Positions 10,824 to 20,292 of a DNA stretch of 64,000 bases are shown piece by piece. The stretch is from Duganella zoogloeoides (lineage in GTDB: Bacteria; Pseudomonadota; Gammaproteobacteria; Burkholderiales; Burkholderiaceae_D): assembly GCF_034479515.1 (NCBI RefSeq), contig NZ_CP140152.1, positions 5,208,001-5,272,000 of the forward strand, in the 5' to 3' direction. Position 1 is the first letter of the stretch. Every line of letters begins with the position of its first letter. A program made the position numbers and the translations under genes. The notes beneath the pieces are model-generated. The model made no database searches. It worked only from the letters and a program-made list of their open reading frames with translations, and was not told the origin of the DNA.

Positions 10824-13800
10824 TTGTTCCGCACGCGCACCTGCATCGCTTCGCCATCGTGGCGCCAGATGGCGCGCCGGTGGGCCATATGCATGCTCAT
10901 GGCGGCCGGCGCGCTCGCCGCCACCGGCGCGGTCGCAGCGGAAAAAGTGACAATCCAGCTCAAGTGGCAGCACCAGTTCCAGTTCGCCGGCTACTACGCG
11001 GCCCAGGACCAGGGCTACTACCGCGACGCCGGCCTCGAGGTGACGCTGCTCGAAGCGACCCCGGGCAACGACCCGGTGCAGGCCGTGGCCGAGGGCCGCG
11101 CCCAGTACGGCGTAGGCAACACCACGCTGCTGCTGGCGCGCGCGCTGGGCCAGCCCGTAGTGGTGCTGGCGTCGGTGTTCCAGCATTCCGGCGCGGCGCT
11201 GCTGGTGCGCCTGGGTCCCGACGGCAAGCCCCGCCCGTGGCCCGGCAGCCGCATCATGATGGCGCCCAACAACGAGGAACTGACCGCCTACCTGAAAAAG
11301 ACCGGGGTGCGCTACGACAGCATGTACCAGCTGGCCCACACCTACAATTTCGACGACCTGATTGCCGGCCGGGTGGACGCGATGTCGTTCTACACCACCC
11401 AGGCGCCATTGGCGCTCGAACGCAGCGGGGTGCCGTTCGAGGTGCGCTCGCCGCGCAGCGCCGGCCTCGATTTCTACGGCGACGTGCTGTACACCACCGA
11501 GAGCGAGCTGCGCGAACATCCGGCGCGCGCCGAGGCGCTGCGCCAGGCCACCCTGCGCGGCTGGCATTACGCCATGGCCCATCCGGCCGAAATGGCCGAC
11601 CTGATACGCGCGCGCTACCCCGCGCGCCACAGCCGCGAACAACTGATGTACGAAGCCGCGCAAATGGTGCCGCTGCTACAGCAGGACCTGGTGGAACTGG
11701 GCTACAGTAATCCGGAACGCTGGCAGGCCATTGCCCGGGCCTACCGGGAACAGGGCATGCTCCCGGCCGACTTCCGTCTCGACGGTTTCCTGTACCAGCC
11801 GCGCGTGGTGCACCCGCTGCTGCGCTACGGCTTGCCGATCGTCGGTGCGCTACTGCTGCTTGCGGCGGCCATCGCCGTGTGGCGCTTGCGCCGCCAGGCA
11901 CAGGCGCTGCGGCGGGCGCGCCTGGAGCTGGCGCGCTCCGAGAGCATGGCCAGCCTGGCGCTGGAGGGCTCGGGTGAAGGCGTGTGGGAGTGGCAGATGG
12001 ACACCGGCCAACTGGTCCTGTCGGCGCGCTCGCGCGAGCTGCTGGGACAGGACGAACATTACCCGGCCTCCATCGAACAATGGCGCGCCGACATCCATCC
12101 CGACGATATGGCGCGCGTGGACCGCAACGTGGCCGAATACCTGGCGGACAGCAGCGAGCACAACGCGCGTTTCATCGTCGAGCACCGCATGCGCTGCCGC
12201 GACGGCCGCTGGAAGTGGCTGCTGGCGCGCGGTACTGTCGTCGAGCGGGCAACGGACGGCCGCCCGCTGCGCGCCATGGGCACGTTTGCCGACATCACCG
12301 AGCGCGCCAACGACGAGGAGGCGCGCCTGTGCGCGGTGATCGCCGCCACACCCGGCGCCATGCTGATCGCCGACAAGGGTGGGCGCGTGCGCTACGCCAA
12401 TCCGGCCTGCGCGCGCAGCTTCGGCGTCGAGGATAACCTGGCCGGGCGCAGTATGGACCAGCTGGCGCCCGACAGCATGCGCAGCACCGGTCGCGCGCGC
12501 GAGCTGTTCGCCCGTCCGGGGCTGCCGGGCCGGGTCATGAACGCCCACCGCGCCGACGGCAGCACCTTCCCCGCCATGGTGCATCTGGCGCCGCTGGACC
12601 TGGGCGGCCAGCAGCTGGTAGTGGTGACCCTGCGCGACATGACCCAGCGCCAGCGGGCCGAAGAAGCGATGCATGCCAGCTCCGAGCGCTACCGCCTGAT
12701 CGTGCAGACCGCCGCCGAAGGCATCTGGATGACCGACGCCGACGACCGCACCACCTTCGTCAATCCCACCATGGCGGCCATGCTGGGCATGGACGTGGAC
12801 CAGGTGATGGGCCACGGCATGACCGAGTTCATGGACGACGCCGGCCGCCTGCTGCTCAAGCAGCACCTGCAACGCCACCTGGCGGGCGAAGCGGTCCAGG
12901 GCGACATCCGCCTGCGCCGCGCCGACGGCAGCGCATTGTGGTGCCTGCTCTCGACCACCGTCATCAGCTCCGACGCGGGCCATTATGCGGGCACGCTGGC
13001 CATGCTCACCGATATCACGGCGCGGCGCGCCGCCGAGGATGCGCTGCGCCTGACGGGCCAGCGGCTCGCATCGATTTTCAACGCGGTCACCAACGGCCTG
13101 GTGATGGTCGATGGCGGCGGCGCCATCCTGGAGAGCAACGCCGCCGCCGCGCGCATGCTGGCACACGCGATGGAACTGGAGCGGCGCGGCGAATGCGACG
13201 GTTTGTGGTGCGGCGTGCGCGAGGACGGCAGCAGGTTTGACCGCGTCAGCCACCCGGTGCGCCTGGCCATCGTCACAGGCCTGCCGGTACGCGACGTGGT
13301 CATGGGCATCACCCAGCCCGACGGCGCCATGCGCTGGCTGTCGATCAACGCCGAACCGATTCTCGATCCTACCGGCGCCGTGCCGCTGGTGGTGGTCAGC
13401 CTGACCGACATCAGCGACCGCAAGCGCGGCGCCGACGAGCTGCGCGAGTGGAACGAGCATCTTGAAGAACGGGTGATGATGCGCACCCGCGAGCTGGAAC
13501 AGGCGCGCCACCAGGCCGAGGAAGCGAGCCAGTACAAGGGCCAGTTCCTGGCCCACATGAGCCACGAGATCCGCACCCCGATGAACGGCGTGATCGGCAT
13601 GGCGTACCTGGCGCTCAAGACCGACCTCGATCCGCGCCAGCGCGACTACCTGGAAAAGATCCGCTTCGCCGGCGAACACCTGCTGGGCATCATCGACGAC
13701 ATCCTCGACATTTCGAAGATCGAGGCCGGCAAGCTCGATATCGAGCAGGTCGATTTCGCGCTCGACCATGTGATCCAGACCCTGACCACGGTGGTGGCGC

Positions 13801-15119
13801 CCAGAGCGGTCAGCCGCGAACTGGAACTGGTGTTCGAACTCGACCCGGCGTTGCCGCGCGTGCTGCGCGGCGATCCGCTGCGCCTGGGCCAGGTACTGAT
13901 CAACTACACCAACAACGCCATCAAGTTCAGCGAAAAGGGCCGCATCGACGTGCGCGTGCGCCAGGTGGTGGCCGACGCCAGCAGTTGCCTGCTGCGCTTC
14001 GAGGTGAGCGACTGCGGCATCGGCCTGTCGGAGCTGGAAATCGACCGCCTGTTCCAGTCGTTCCAGCAGGCCGACACCTCCACCACGCGCGAGCATGGCG
14101 GCACCGGCCTCGGCCTGGCCATCTGCAAGCAGCTGGCGCAGCTGATGGGCGGCGAGGTGGGCGTGCGCAGCGCGCCGGGGGTGGGCAGCACGTTCTGGTT
14201 CACCGCGCGGCTGGGCATTTCCGACGCCAGTGTGCCGCAGGTGATCGAGCGGGTGCAGGATGCCGCCGCCGAACTGCTGGCTTCCACCCAGACCGCCGCC
14301 GTCATCACCACGCTCAAGGACGCCCGCATCCTGCTGGTGGAAGACAACACCTTCAACCAGCAGATCGCGCTCGAGATGCTGGAAGACGTGGGCGCGTCGG
14401 TGTGCCTGGCGGCCAACGGCCAGGAAGCGCTCGACCTGCTGCGCCAGACCGCCTTCGATTGCGTGCTGATGGACGTGCAGATGCCGCTGATGGACGGCCT
14501 GGAGGCGACCCGCCGCATCCGCGCCGACCCGCGCCTGAACGGCCTGCGCGTGCTGGCCATGACCGCCACCGCCACCAGCGAGGACCGCGCCCGCTGCATC
14601 GCCGCCGGCATGGACGACTTCATCTCCAAGCCGATCCAGCCGGCGCTGATGTACCGCACCATCGCCAGCTGGCTGCCGGTGCACCGCCTGGGCCTCGCGC
14701 CCGAGCGCGAGCGGCCCGCCGTACGTCCCGCCTTCAAGCCCACCCTGGCCGGCGACCCGGCCGTGATCGACCTGTCGATCCTGGCCAAGCTGCTCGGCTA
14801 CCACCCGGAAAAGGTGCGCAAGTTCGCCTTCAAGTTCCTGCACAATGCCCAGGAGGGACTGTCGGCGATGGAAGTGGCATTAAAGCGCGGCGACCTGGCC
14901 CAGGTGCGCGAACTGGGCCACCGCCTCAAGTCGCCGGCGCGCACGGTTGGAGCGCTGGGCATGGGTGAAATGTTCGCCAGCCTGGAACTGCTGCCGGCGA
15001 GCGCCAGCGACGCCGTCAACCTGGCCACCGCCCGCGCCAGCCTGGCCAGGCTATGGCCGCTGCTGGAGCAGATTACCGAGCAGATTATGAATAACACCAC
15101 GTTTGCCGACGAAAATTGA
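10824..15119 (+). CDS. hybrid histidine kinase with NMT1/THI5-like binding domain
   Basis: This 1431-residue membrane sensor starts with a signal segment, then a periplasmic NMT1/THI5-like solute-binding domain (about 42-320, with [14 protein letters not shown]). A membrane helix lies near 333-353, followed by about four PAS modules to about 885 and a short coiled region. The kinase has phospho-acceptor His914 in [12 protein letters not shown] and the ATP lid [11 protein letters not shown] receiver domain (LLVEDN 1170-1175, phospho-Asp1217) and an HPt domain (His1366 in GHRLKSP) complete a phosphorelay. No separate response regulator lies nearby. The start is uncertain: TTG at 10824 has AAAGG upstream, while ATG at 10869 gives a cleaner signal peptide. 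The ligand is unknown; THI5-like domains in other proteins bind pyrimidine or related compounds. Confidence 0.9.
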   Translation: MFRTRTCIASPSWRQMARRWAICMLMAAGALAATGAVAAEKVTIQLKWQHQFQFAGYYAAQDQGYYRDAGLEVTLLEATPGNDPVQAVAEGRAQYGVGNTTLLLARALGQPVVVLASVFQHSGAALLVRLGPDGKPRPWPGSRIMMAPNNEELTAYLKKTGVRYDSMYQLAHTYNFDDLIAGRVDAMSFYTTQAPLALERSGVPFEVRSPRSAGLDFYGDVLYTTESELREHPARAEALRQATLRGWHYAMAHPAEMADLIRARYPARHSREQLMYEAAQMVPLLQQDLVELGYSNPERWQAIARAYREQGMLPADFRLDGFLYQPRVVHPLLRYGLPIVGALLLLAAAIAVWRLRRQAQALRRARLELARSESMASLALEGSGEGVWEWQMDTGQLVLSARSRELLGQDEHYPASIEQWRADIHPDDMARVDRNVAEYLADSSEHNARFIVEHRMRCRDGRWKWLLARGTVVERATDGRPLRAMGTFADITERANDEEARLCAVIAATPGAMLIADKGGRVRYANPACARSFGVEDNLAGRSMDQLAPDSMRSTGRARELFARPGLPGRVMNAHRADGSTFPAMVHLAPLDLGGQQLVVVTLRDMTQRQRAEEAMHASSERYRLIVQTAAEGIWMTDADDRTTFVNPTMAAMLGMDVDQVMGHGMTEFMDDAGRLLLKQHLQRHLAGEAVQGDIRLRRADGSALWCLLSTTVISSDAGHYAGTLAMLTDITARRAAEDALRLTGQRLASIFNAVTNGLVMVDGGGAILESNAAAARMLAHAMELERRGECDGLWCGVREDGSRFDRVSHPVRLAIVTGLPVRDVVMGITQPDGAMRWLSINAEPILDPTGAVPLVVVSLTDISDRKRGADELREWNEHLEERVMMRTRELEQARHQAEEASQYKGQFLAHMSHEIRTPMNGVIGMAYLALKTDLDPRQRDYLEKIRFAGEHLLGIIDDILDISKIEAGKLDIEQVDFALDHVIQTLTTVVAPRAVSRELELVFELDPALPRVLRGDPLRLGQVLINYTNNAIKFSEKGRIDVRVRQVVADASSCLLRFEVSDCGIGLSELEIDRLFQSFQQADTSTTREHGGTGLGLAICKQLAQLMGGEVGVRSAPGVGSTFWFTARLGISDASVPQVIERVQDAAAELLASTQTAAVITTLKDARILLVEDNTFNQQIALEMLEDVGASVCLAANGQEALDLLRQTAFDCVLMDVQMPLMDGLEATRRIRADPRLNGLRVLAMTATATSEDRARCIAAGMDDFISKPIQPALMYRTIASWLPVHRLGLAPERERPAVRPAFKPTLAGDPAVIDLSILAKLLGYHPEKVRKFAFKFLHNAQEGLSAMEVALKRGDLAQVRELGHRLKSPARTVGALGMGEMFASLELLPASASDAVNLATARASLARLWPLLEQITEQIMNNTTFADEN

Positions 15120-15318
15120 CGTCAAAACTCAATCTCCGCACATTTATAAAAAATGGGTTATGATTTGATCCATTCCCGCCTGCCGACCTTTGTTGCCTTC
15201 CCTATTCCAGACATTGAATTCGCGCACATAGTCGCCATGTATTCTCTGTAACTGGCTTAACGGCAACACTGGCATCATCCCCAGGCGTTATTGATCCCAC
15301 ACCTCGATTGAGGAAAAT

Positions 15319-15645
15319 ATGAGCGAAAATATCAAACACATCACCGATACTTCTTTTGATGCCGACGTACTGAAATCCGACCGCCCAGTGCTGGTCGACT
15401 TCTGGGCCGAATGGTGCGGTCCTTGCAAGAGCATCGCCCCGATCCTGGAAGAAGTCGCCAAGGAATACGACGGCAAGATCACCATCGCCAAGATGGACGT
15501 CGATTCGAACCAGGCAGTGCCTGCCAAATTCGGTATCCGTGGTATTCCTACCCTGATCCTGTTCAAGAACGGCGTGCCAGCGGCACAAAAAGTCGGCGCC
15601 ATGGCCAAAGGTCAGTTGACTAGTTTCATCGACAGCAATATCTAA
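15319..15645 (+). CDS. trxA: thioredoxin 1
   Basis: This 108-residue cytosolic disulfide reductase has the active site WCGPC with Cys33 and Cys36, plus the conserved cis-Pro segment RGIPTLILF. Length and fold elements are those of TrxA. The ATG follows GAGGAAAAT. It lies just upstream of rho in the same direction, a pairing common in proteobacteria. The 199-base region before it (15120-15318) is AT-richer and presumably holds its promoter; TATGAT at 15159-15164 is a possible -10 without a clear -35. Confidence 0.97.
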   Translation: MSENIKHITDTSFDADVLKSDRPVLVDFWAEWCGPCKSIAPILEEVAKEYDGKITIAKMDVDSNQAVPAKFGIRGIPTLILFKNGVPAAQKVGAMAKGQLTSFIDSNI

Positions 15646-15667
15646 GTAAGATAGTATTGCGGACAGA

Positions 15668-15697
15668 CGGCTGCTTCTGCGCCCGCAGAAACAGCCG
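15668..15697 (+). terminator. hairpin between trxA and rho
   Basis: CGGCTGCTTCTGC (15668-15680), loop GCCC, then GCAGAAACAGCCG form a 13-bp stem with one mismatch, 22 bases after the trxA stop. No T-run follows, so it may be an RNA-stabilising 3' hairpin or part of the rho leader, where Rho autoregulation is known in other bacteria. Confidence 0.5.
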
Positions 15698-15816
15698 CCT
15701 CAGATCCGGAAAACAGCGTACGGCCCGACCGCAACGCGTTTTATATAAATAAACAGACAACACCACGCAGTTCCCTCCCCTACCTTTACTTTCCCGTCAC
15801 GGGACACTCAACACAT

Positions 15817-17079
15817 ATGCATCTATCTGAATTAAAGGCCTTACACGTCTCGGCGTTGCTGGAGATGGCCATCGGTCTTGATATCGACAACGCGGCCCGC
15901 TTGCGCAAGCAGGAGCTGATGTTCGCGATCCTGAAAAAGCGCGCCAAATCCGGCGAGCAGATTTTCGGCGACGGCGCCCTCGAAGTGCTGCCGGACGGCT
16001 TCGGCTTCCTGCGCTCGCCCGACGCCAGCTACATGGCTTCGACCGACGACATCTATATCTCGCCATCGCAGATCCGCCGCTTCAACCTGCACACCGGCGA
16101 TTCGATCGAAGGCGAAGTGCGCACCCCGAAAGACGGCGAACGCTATTTCGCGCTGGTCAAGGTAGACAAGGTCAACGGCGAATCGCCGGAAGCCTCGAAA
16201 CACCGCATACTGTTTGAGAACCTGACGCCGCTGCACCCGAACGAGCCGCTGCGCCTCGAGCGCGACATCAACGGCACCGAGAACATCACCGGCCGTATCG
16301 TCGACCTGATCGCGCCGATCGGCAAGGGCCAGCGCGGCCTGCTGGTCGCCTCGCCAAAGTCCGGCAAGTCCGTGATGCTGCAGCACATCGCCCACGCGAT
16401 CACCTCGAACCACCCTGACGTTACCCTGATCGTGCTGCTGATCGACGAACGTCCGGAAGAAGTGACCGAGATGCAACGCTCGGTACGCGGCGAAGTGGTC
16501 GCATCGACCTTCGACGAACCGGCCACCCGCCACGTGCAGGTTGCCGAGATGGTGCTGGAAAAAGCCAAGCGCCTGGTCGAAATGAAAAAAGACGTGGTGA
16601 TCCTGCTCGACTCGATCACCCGCCTGGCGCGCGCCTACAACACCGTGATCCCGGCGTCGGGCAAGGTGCTGACCGGTGGTGTGGACGCCAATGCGCTGCA
16701 ACGCCCGAAACGCTTCTTCGGCGCCGCCCGTAACATCGAAGAAGGCGGTTCGCTGACCATCATCGCCACGGCGCTGATCGAAACCGGCTCGCGCATGGAT
16801 GACGTGATCTACGAAGAATTCAAGGGTACCGGCAATATGGAGGTGCACCTGGAGCGCCGCCTGGCCGAGAAACGCGTGTACCCGGCGATCAACCTGAACA
16901 AATCGGGCACCCGCCGCGAAGAACTCCTGATCAAGCCGGACCAGCTGCAAAAAATCTGGATCCTGCGCAAGCTGCTGTACTCGATGGACGAGATCGAAGC
17001 GATGGAGTTCATCCTCGACAAGATGCGCGCCACGAAGACCAACACCGAGTTCTTCGACATGATGCGCCGCGGCGGTTAA
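15817..17079 (+). CDS. rho: transcription termination factor Rho
   Basis: This is a 420-residue hexameric RNA helicase that ends transcription of untranslated RNA. The N-terminal helical part is followed by the RNA-binding cold-shock-like domain with [10 protein letters not shown]. The ATPase core has the P-loop SPKSGKSVM, the catalytic [26 protein letters not shown] and the Q/R-loop region with [14 protein letters not shown]. Length and motifs are canonical. The 137-base region before it, after the trxA hairpin, may contain its own leader and promoter. Confidence 0.98.
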   Translation: MHLSELKALHVSALLEMAIGLDIDNAARLRKQELMFAILKKRAKSGEQIFGDGALEVLPDGFGFLRSPDASYMASTDDIYISPSQIRRFNLHTGDSIEGEVRTPKDGERYFALVKVDKVNGESPEASKHRILFENLTPLHPNEPLRLERDINGTENITGRIVDLIAPIGKGQRGLLVASPKSGKSVMLQHIAHAITSNHPDVTLIVLLIDERPEEVTEMQRSVRGEVVASTFDEPATRHVQVAEMVLEKAKRLVEMKKDVVILLDSITRLARAYNTVIPASGKVLTGGVDANALQRPKRFFGAARNIEEGGSLTIIATALIETGSRMDDVIYEEFKGTGNMEVHLERRLAEKRVYPAINLNKSGTRREELLIKPDQLQKIWILRKLLYSMDEIEAMEFILDKMRATKTNTEFFDMMRRGG

Positions 17080-17093
17080 TTATCTCCGCCCCG

Positions 17094-17118
17094 ACAGGCA
17101 ACCCGAGTGGTTGCCTGT
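17094..17118 (+). terminator. rho 3' hairpin overlapping the rpmE promoter
   Basis: ACAGGCAACC (17094-17103), loop CGAGT, then GGTTGCCTGT (17109-17118) form a perfect 10-bp stem 15 bases after the rho stop. The downstream T content is poor, so it is a weak intrinsic terminator at best. Its right arm contains the -35 hexamer of the next promoter. Confidence 0.55.
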
Positions 17119-17139
17119 GTTCGTATACCGCTGTATAAT
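17111..17139 (+). promoter_or_regulatory. sigma-70 promoter of rpmE
   Basis: TTGCCT (17111-17116), a 17-base spacer and a perfect TATAAT (17134-17139) lie about 110 bases upstream of the ribosomal protein L31 gene. The layout is close to consensus, fitting strong expression. Confidence 0.8.
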
Positions 17140-17247
17140 CGGCGGTTGCACTATTTTTAATCACTGGCAAGTGATCAGCAATCGGGTCGAGAAGCAGTAC
17201 AGACCGACGAAGTGCTGTTTGGCTACCAAACTCAACGAGGCTTCAAA

Positions 17248-17517
17248 ATGAAAGCAAATACCCATCCAGATTACCGCGAAGTTGTTTTCCACGACCTGTC
17301 GTGCGACTTCAAATTCGTTACCCGTTCGACCATCGCCACCCGCGAAACGATCAACCACGACGGTAAAGACTACCCACTGGTCAAGATCGAGGTGTCGGCT
17401 GAATCGCACCCGTTCTACACCGGCAAACACAAAATCGTCGACACCGCTGGCCGCGTCGAGAAGTTCCGTCAGAAATTCGGTACCGTCGGTTCGAAAACCG
17501 CCGTTGCAGCTGGTTAA
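17248..17517 (+). CDS. rpmE2: 50S ribosomal protein L31, type B
   Basis: This 89-residue protein has the L31 start [17 protein letters not shown]. It lacks the zinc-binding CxxC pairs of type A L31, so it is the zinc-independent type B form usually made under zinc shortage. The ATG at 17248 is preceded by an ACGAGG ribosome-binding site and matches the family N-terminus; a longer open frame begins at 17212 but is not needed. It has its own promoter and a terminator directly downstream. Confidence 0.93.
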   Translation: MKANTHPDYREVVFHDLSCDFKFVTRSTIATRETINHDGKDYPLVKIEVSAESHPFYTGKHKIVDTAGRVEKFRQKFGTVGSKTAVAAG

Positions 17518-17539
17518 TTCCCCCCGCTTCGATGCAAAA

Positions 17540-17562
17540 AGCAGCCTCTGGCTGCTTTTTTT
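17540..17562 (+). terminator. intrinsic terminator of rpmE2
   Basis: AGCAGCC (17540-17546), loop TCT, GGCTGCT (17550-17556) and a run of seven T (17556-17562), 23 bases after the stop codon. Confidence 0.85.
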
Positions 17563-17632
17563 ATTTGTGGCTCCCTGCCGGGCGCCCGGTTTTCCTTCAT
17601 ACTCCCGTCTACCTCAATTTGCACTCTGATCG

Positions 17633-19357
17633 ATGAAGCCAGTCCGTCTTCCCGCCGCCGCCACGCTGGCCCTGCCGCGCCTGGCCCTGTTTGCCCTGGG
17701 CCTGCTCTATATTCTGCCCGGACTGATCGGCCGCGAGCCGTGGAAGAATGACGACGCCGCCAGCTTCGGCATCATGTGGACCATGGCGCACGGCACCTGG
17801 CAAGACTGGCTGGTGCCGAATATCGCCGGCCTGGCAATTCCCGACGACGGCCCGCTGGCCTTCTGGATCGGTGCGCTCGGCATCAAGCTGTTCGGCTGGC
17901 TGCTGGGCGATGTGCTGGCCGCCAGGGTCGGCACGGTGGCCATCTTCCTGTTCGGCGTGCTGTCGCTGTGGTTTGCCACCTTCAACCTCGGCCGGCGCCA
18001 GGATGCGCAGCCGCTGCGCCTCGCCTTCGGCGGCCAGCCCGAACCCGACGATTTCGGCCGCACCCTGGCCGATGCCGCCGTCCTGATCTACCTCGGCTGC
18101 CTGGGCTTGCTGGTCCACAGCCACGAAACCACGGCCGACGCGCTGCGCGTCTCGCTCACGGCCTTCATGTTGTACCGCACCGTGCGCTACGTGGAAGCGC
18201 CGTCGCTGCGCAATGCCGCCCTCAGCGGCCTGGCCATCGGCCTGCTCACGCTCACCCATGGCTGGGTGACGCCGGTGTGCTTCATGCTGGCGGTGTTCGC
18301 CTGTACACGCTTGCTGGCCCAGCCCGTGGGGCGCGCGCTGCGCGACCTGGGCCTGGCGTTCCTGGTGGCCGCCGCCGTGACCGCGATCTGGATCGTGCCA
18401 GCGCACTTGCTGCAACCGTACAATCAGCACCCGGTGCAGGACTGGAGTGCGCTGCACCTGGCGCAGTTCGGCCTGCCGACGGTGGTGGCCTATAAATTCT
18501 TCTTCCGCGTGGGCGTGTGGTTCTTCTGGCCGGCCTGGCCGTTTGCCGGCTGGGCCATCTGGGCCTGGCGCCGCCAGCGCCTGGCGCTGCACATCGTGGT
18601 GCCGCTGGCGTTTGTCACCATGGGCGCCATCATGGCGCTGTGCGCCACCGCGCCCGAACAGGGACAACTATTGATCCTGCTGCCGCCGCTGGCGGTGATG
18701 GCCGCTTTTGGTTTGCTCACCATGAAGCGCGGCGCCATCAACGCCATCGACTGGTTCTCGGTGATGGCGCTGACCTTGTGCGCGGCCGTGATCTGGATCT
18801 TCTGGTTCGCCAAGCTGACCGGCTGGCCGGCGCAGGCGGCCAAGAACGCCCTGAAACTGGTACCGGGCTTTACGCCGGAAGTGGGCGCGGTCGCTTTCCC
18901 GGTGGCAGCGATTGCCACTGCCGGCTGGTTCGCGCTGGTGCACTGGCGCGTGGCGCGCCGGCCGACCGTGCTGTGGCGCGCAGTGGTGCTGTCGTCGGGT
19001 GGCCTGATCCTGATCTGGATTTTGCTGATGACGCTGTTCCTGCCCGATCTCAACTACAGCAAGAGCTACGCCGGCGTGGCGCGCCAGATCGCCGAGAAGC
19101 TGCCGCCAAACGCGGACTGCATCGAAACCAACGTGGGGCCGGCGCAGCGCGCCTCGTTCGCCTACTATGCGCAACTGCCGTTCACCGGCGTCGAAGGCGG
19201 GCGTTGCAGCCTGTTGCTGCTGCAGGAAAGCACGCGCGCGCGCGACAACCGCGACGTCGCGCCGCACCATCGTGGCAAGCAGTGGATACTGTTATGGGAA
19301 GGCCGGCGTCCGGCCGATCGGGATGAGCGTTTCCGCTTGTATCGGCGCGCTGACTGA
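17633..19357 (+). CDS. GT39-family-like integral membrane glycosyltransferase
   Basis: This is a 574-residue polytopic protein with roughly twelve hydrophobic helices. The first periplasmic loop carries GREPWKNDDAASFG, an acidic Asp-containing loop placed as in ArnT/PMT (GT39) enzymes, which move sugars from polyprenyl phosphate to lipid A or proteins. Further down are HSHETTADALRVSL and a C-terminal soluble part with cysteines and SYAGVARQIAEKL. Acceptor and sugar are not evident. It stands alone after rpmE2; no strong ribosome-binding site precedes the ATG. Confidence 0.7.
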   Translation: MKPVRLPAAATLALPRLALFALGLLYILPGLIGREPWKNDDAASFGIMWTMAHGTWQDWLVPNIAGLAIPDDGPLAFWIGALGIKLFGWLLGDVLAARVGTVAIFLFGVLSLWFATFNLGRRQDAQPLRLAFGGQPEPDDFGRTLADAAVLIYLGCLGLLVHSHETTADALRVSLTAFMLYRTVRYVEAPSLRNAALSGLAIGLLTLTHGWVTPVCFMLAVFACTRLLAQPVGRALRDLGLAFLVAAAVTAIWIVPAHLLQPYNQHPVQDWSALHLAQFGLPTVVAYKFFFRVGVWFFWPAWPFAGWAIWAWRRQRLALHIVVPLAFVTMGAIMALCATAPEQGQLLILLPPLAVMAAFGLLTMKRGAINAIDWFSVMALTLCAAVIWIFWFAKLTGWPAQAAKNALKLVPGFTPEVGAVAFPVAAIATAGWFALVHWRVARRPTVLWRAVVLSSGGLILIWILLMTLFLPDLNYSKSYAGVARQIAEKLPPNADCIETNVGPAQRASFAYYAQLPFTGVEGGRCSLLLLQESTRARDNRDVAPHHRGKQWILLWEGRRPADRDERFRLYRRAD

Positions 19358-19402
19358 CAACTTACGCCAGGATCGGCGCGGCCGCCGATCCTGCGCGCCG
19401 CA

Positions 19403-19795
19403 TCAACGGCGTGCCATGATGATGGTATTGGCCGGCAGGGCCTGCGCCATCGGCAGCTTTTCGAAATTGGTGATGCCCACTTCGTCGCCATAGTCGCGGA
19501 ACACGATGCGGGCGCCTTCTTCGCTGATGAATTCTTTATTCGATACAGGTATGACCCGGACGCGACGGCCCTGGTCCACCTGGGTGTACAAGCGATCGCC
19601 GCTTAGGGTAAATCGCACGATCTGGCCATTGGTCAGCCGGTAAGCGTTGGCGTAATCGCCAAGCTCGCTCGGCGAAACATACAGATTGCTGCTCACTTTT
19701 ACTTGCGGAATATTTTCCTGGATTTGCTGGGCGTGGGCGGCAGGCAGGGCGGAAAAAGCGAGGGCGGCGGCGAGGGCGATCAGGGTGGTTTTCAT
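19403..19795 (-). CDS. small exported protein of unknown function
   Basis: This 130-residue protein starts with a signal peptide (MKTTLIALAAALAFSALPAAHA-Q). The mature part is a compact, charged sequence with YRLTNGQIVRFTL and RIVFRDYGDEV and no cysteine. I do not recognise a family. The ATG at 19795 has GGAGCTCACC in front of it; a longer frame to 19822 lacks that support. It converges with the GT39-like gene 45 bases away. Confidence 0.7.
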   Translation of the reverse strand: MKTTLIALAAALAFSALPAAHAQQIQENIPQVKVSSNLYVSPSELGDYANAYRLTNGQIVRFTLSGDRLYTQVDQGRRVRVIPVSNKEFISEEGARIVFRDYGDEVGITNFEKLPMAQALPANTIIMARR

Positions 19796-20292
19796 GGTGA
19801 GCTCCGTAAGTGGTTGAGGCAATCAAGGGATTTCGGCATCACCGCTGTGCTTCTTGTTTGCAGCGGCTGATGTAAGCACCTTAACAACCCCGGAGCATAA
19901 AATCCGGCGTTTGCGACCAGCCGCCAATCCGCCGGTATCAACTGCAAAATCGCGCGACGAATGGGAGCCTCCGGGAATTTCCAGGCAATGTCGACAAGTT
20001 GATAACACCGTCAACGCGCAACACGCCGAAATACTTGCAAGCCCTGCCACGAAAGGCGCCGTTGCTGTTGCGGGCGCCATTTTTTTTCGCCGCAGTGCGA
20101 TACAAACGCCGGTAAGCCAGCTATAGTGCTGAACAGGACGAGTTGCCGCAGGGCATGTTATTTTCATAATATCCGTCCAGAAACGCACTTCCGGCAGCGC
20201 CACACCGCGCGCCGGCCCTTGGCGGCCTCGGCTGCTGCGCCCTACCCCCGCGCCCAGCCCGACACCAGCTGCCCACACTGGATAGCGCCCAC
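19796..20292. other. 497-base intergenic region
   Basis: No convincing protein gene. The open frames here have unlikely composition and no start signals. The one structured element is a terminator-like hairpin on the plus strand at 20055-20087. It should also hold the divergent start regions of the genes on both sides. Confidence 0.6.
20055..20087 (+). terminator. orphan intrinsic-terminator-like hairpin
   Basis: GGCGCC (20055-20060), a 12-base loop, GGCGCC (20073-20078) and eight T (20080-20087). No plus-strand gene lies upstream to be terminated, so it could end a small RNA or read-through from the GT39-like gene. Confidence 0.45.

Noticed and set aside
11850..14843. Open frame of about 1000 codons antisense to the hybrid kinase
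   Set aside because: High-GC coding DNA commonly opens such frames; no recognisable domain and low-complexity His/Gln/Val-rich sequence.
19823..20278. Minus-strand open frame in the intergenic gap
   Set aside because: No start signal, poor composition, overlaps the orphan terminator; not a believable gene.
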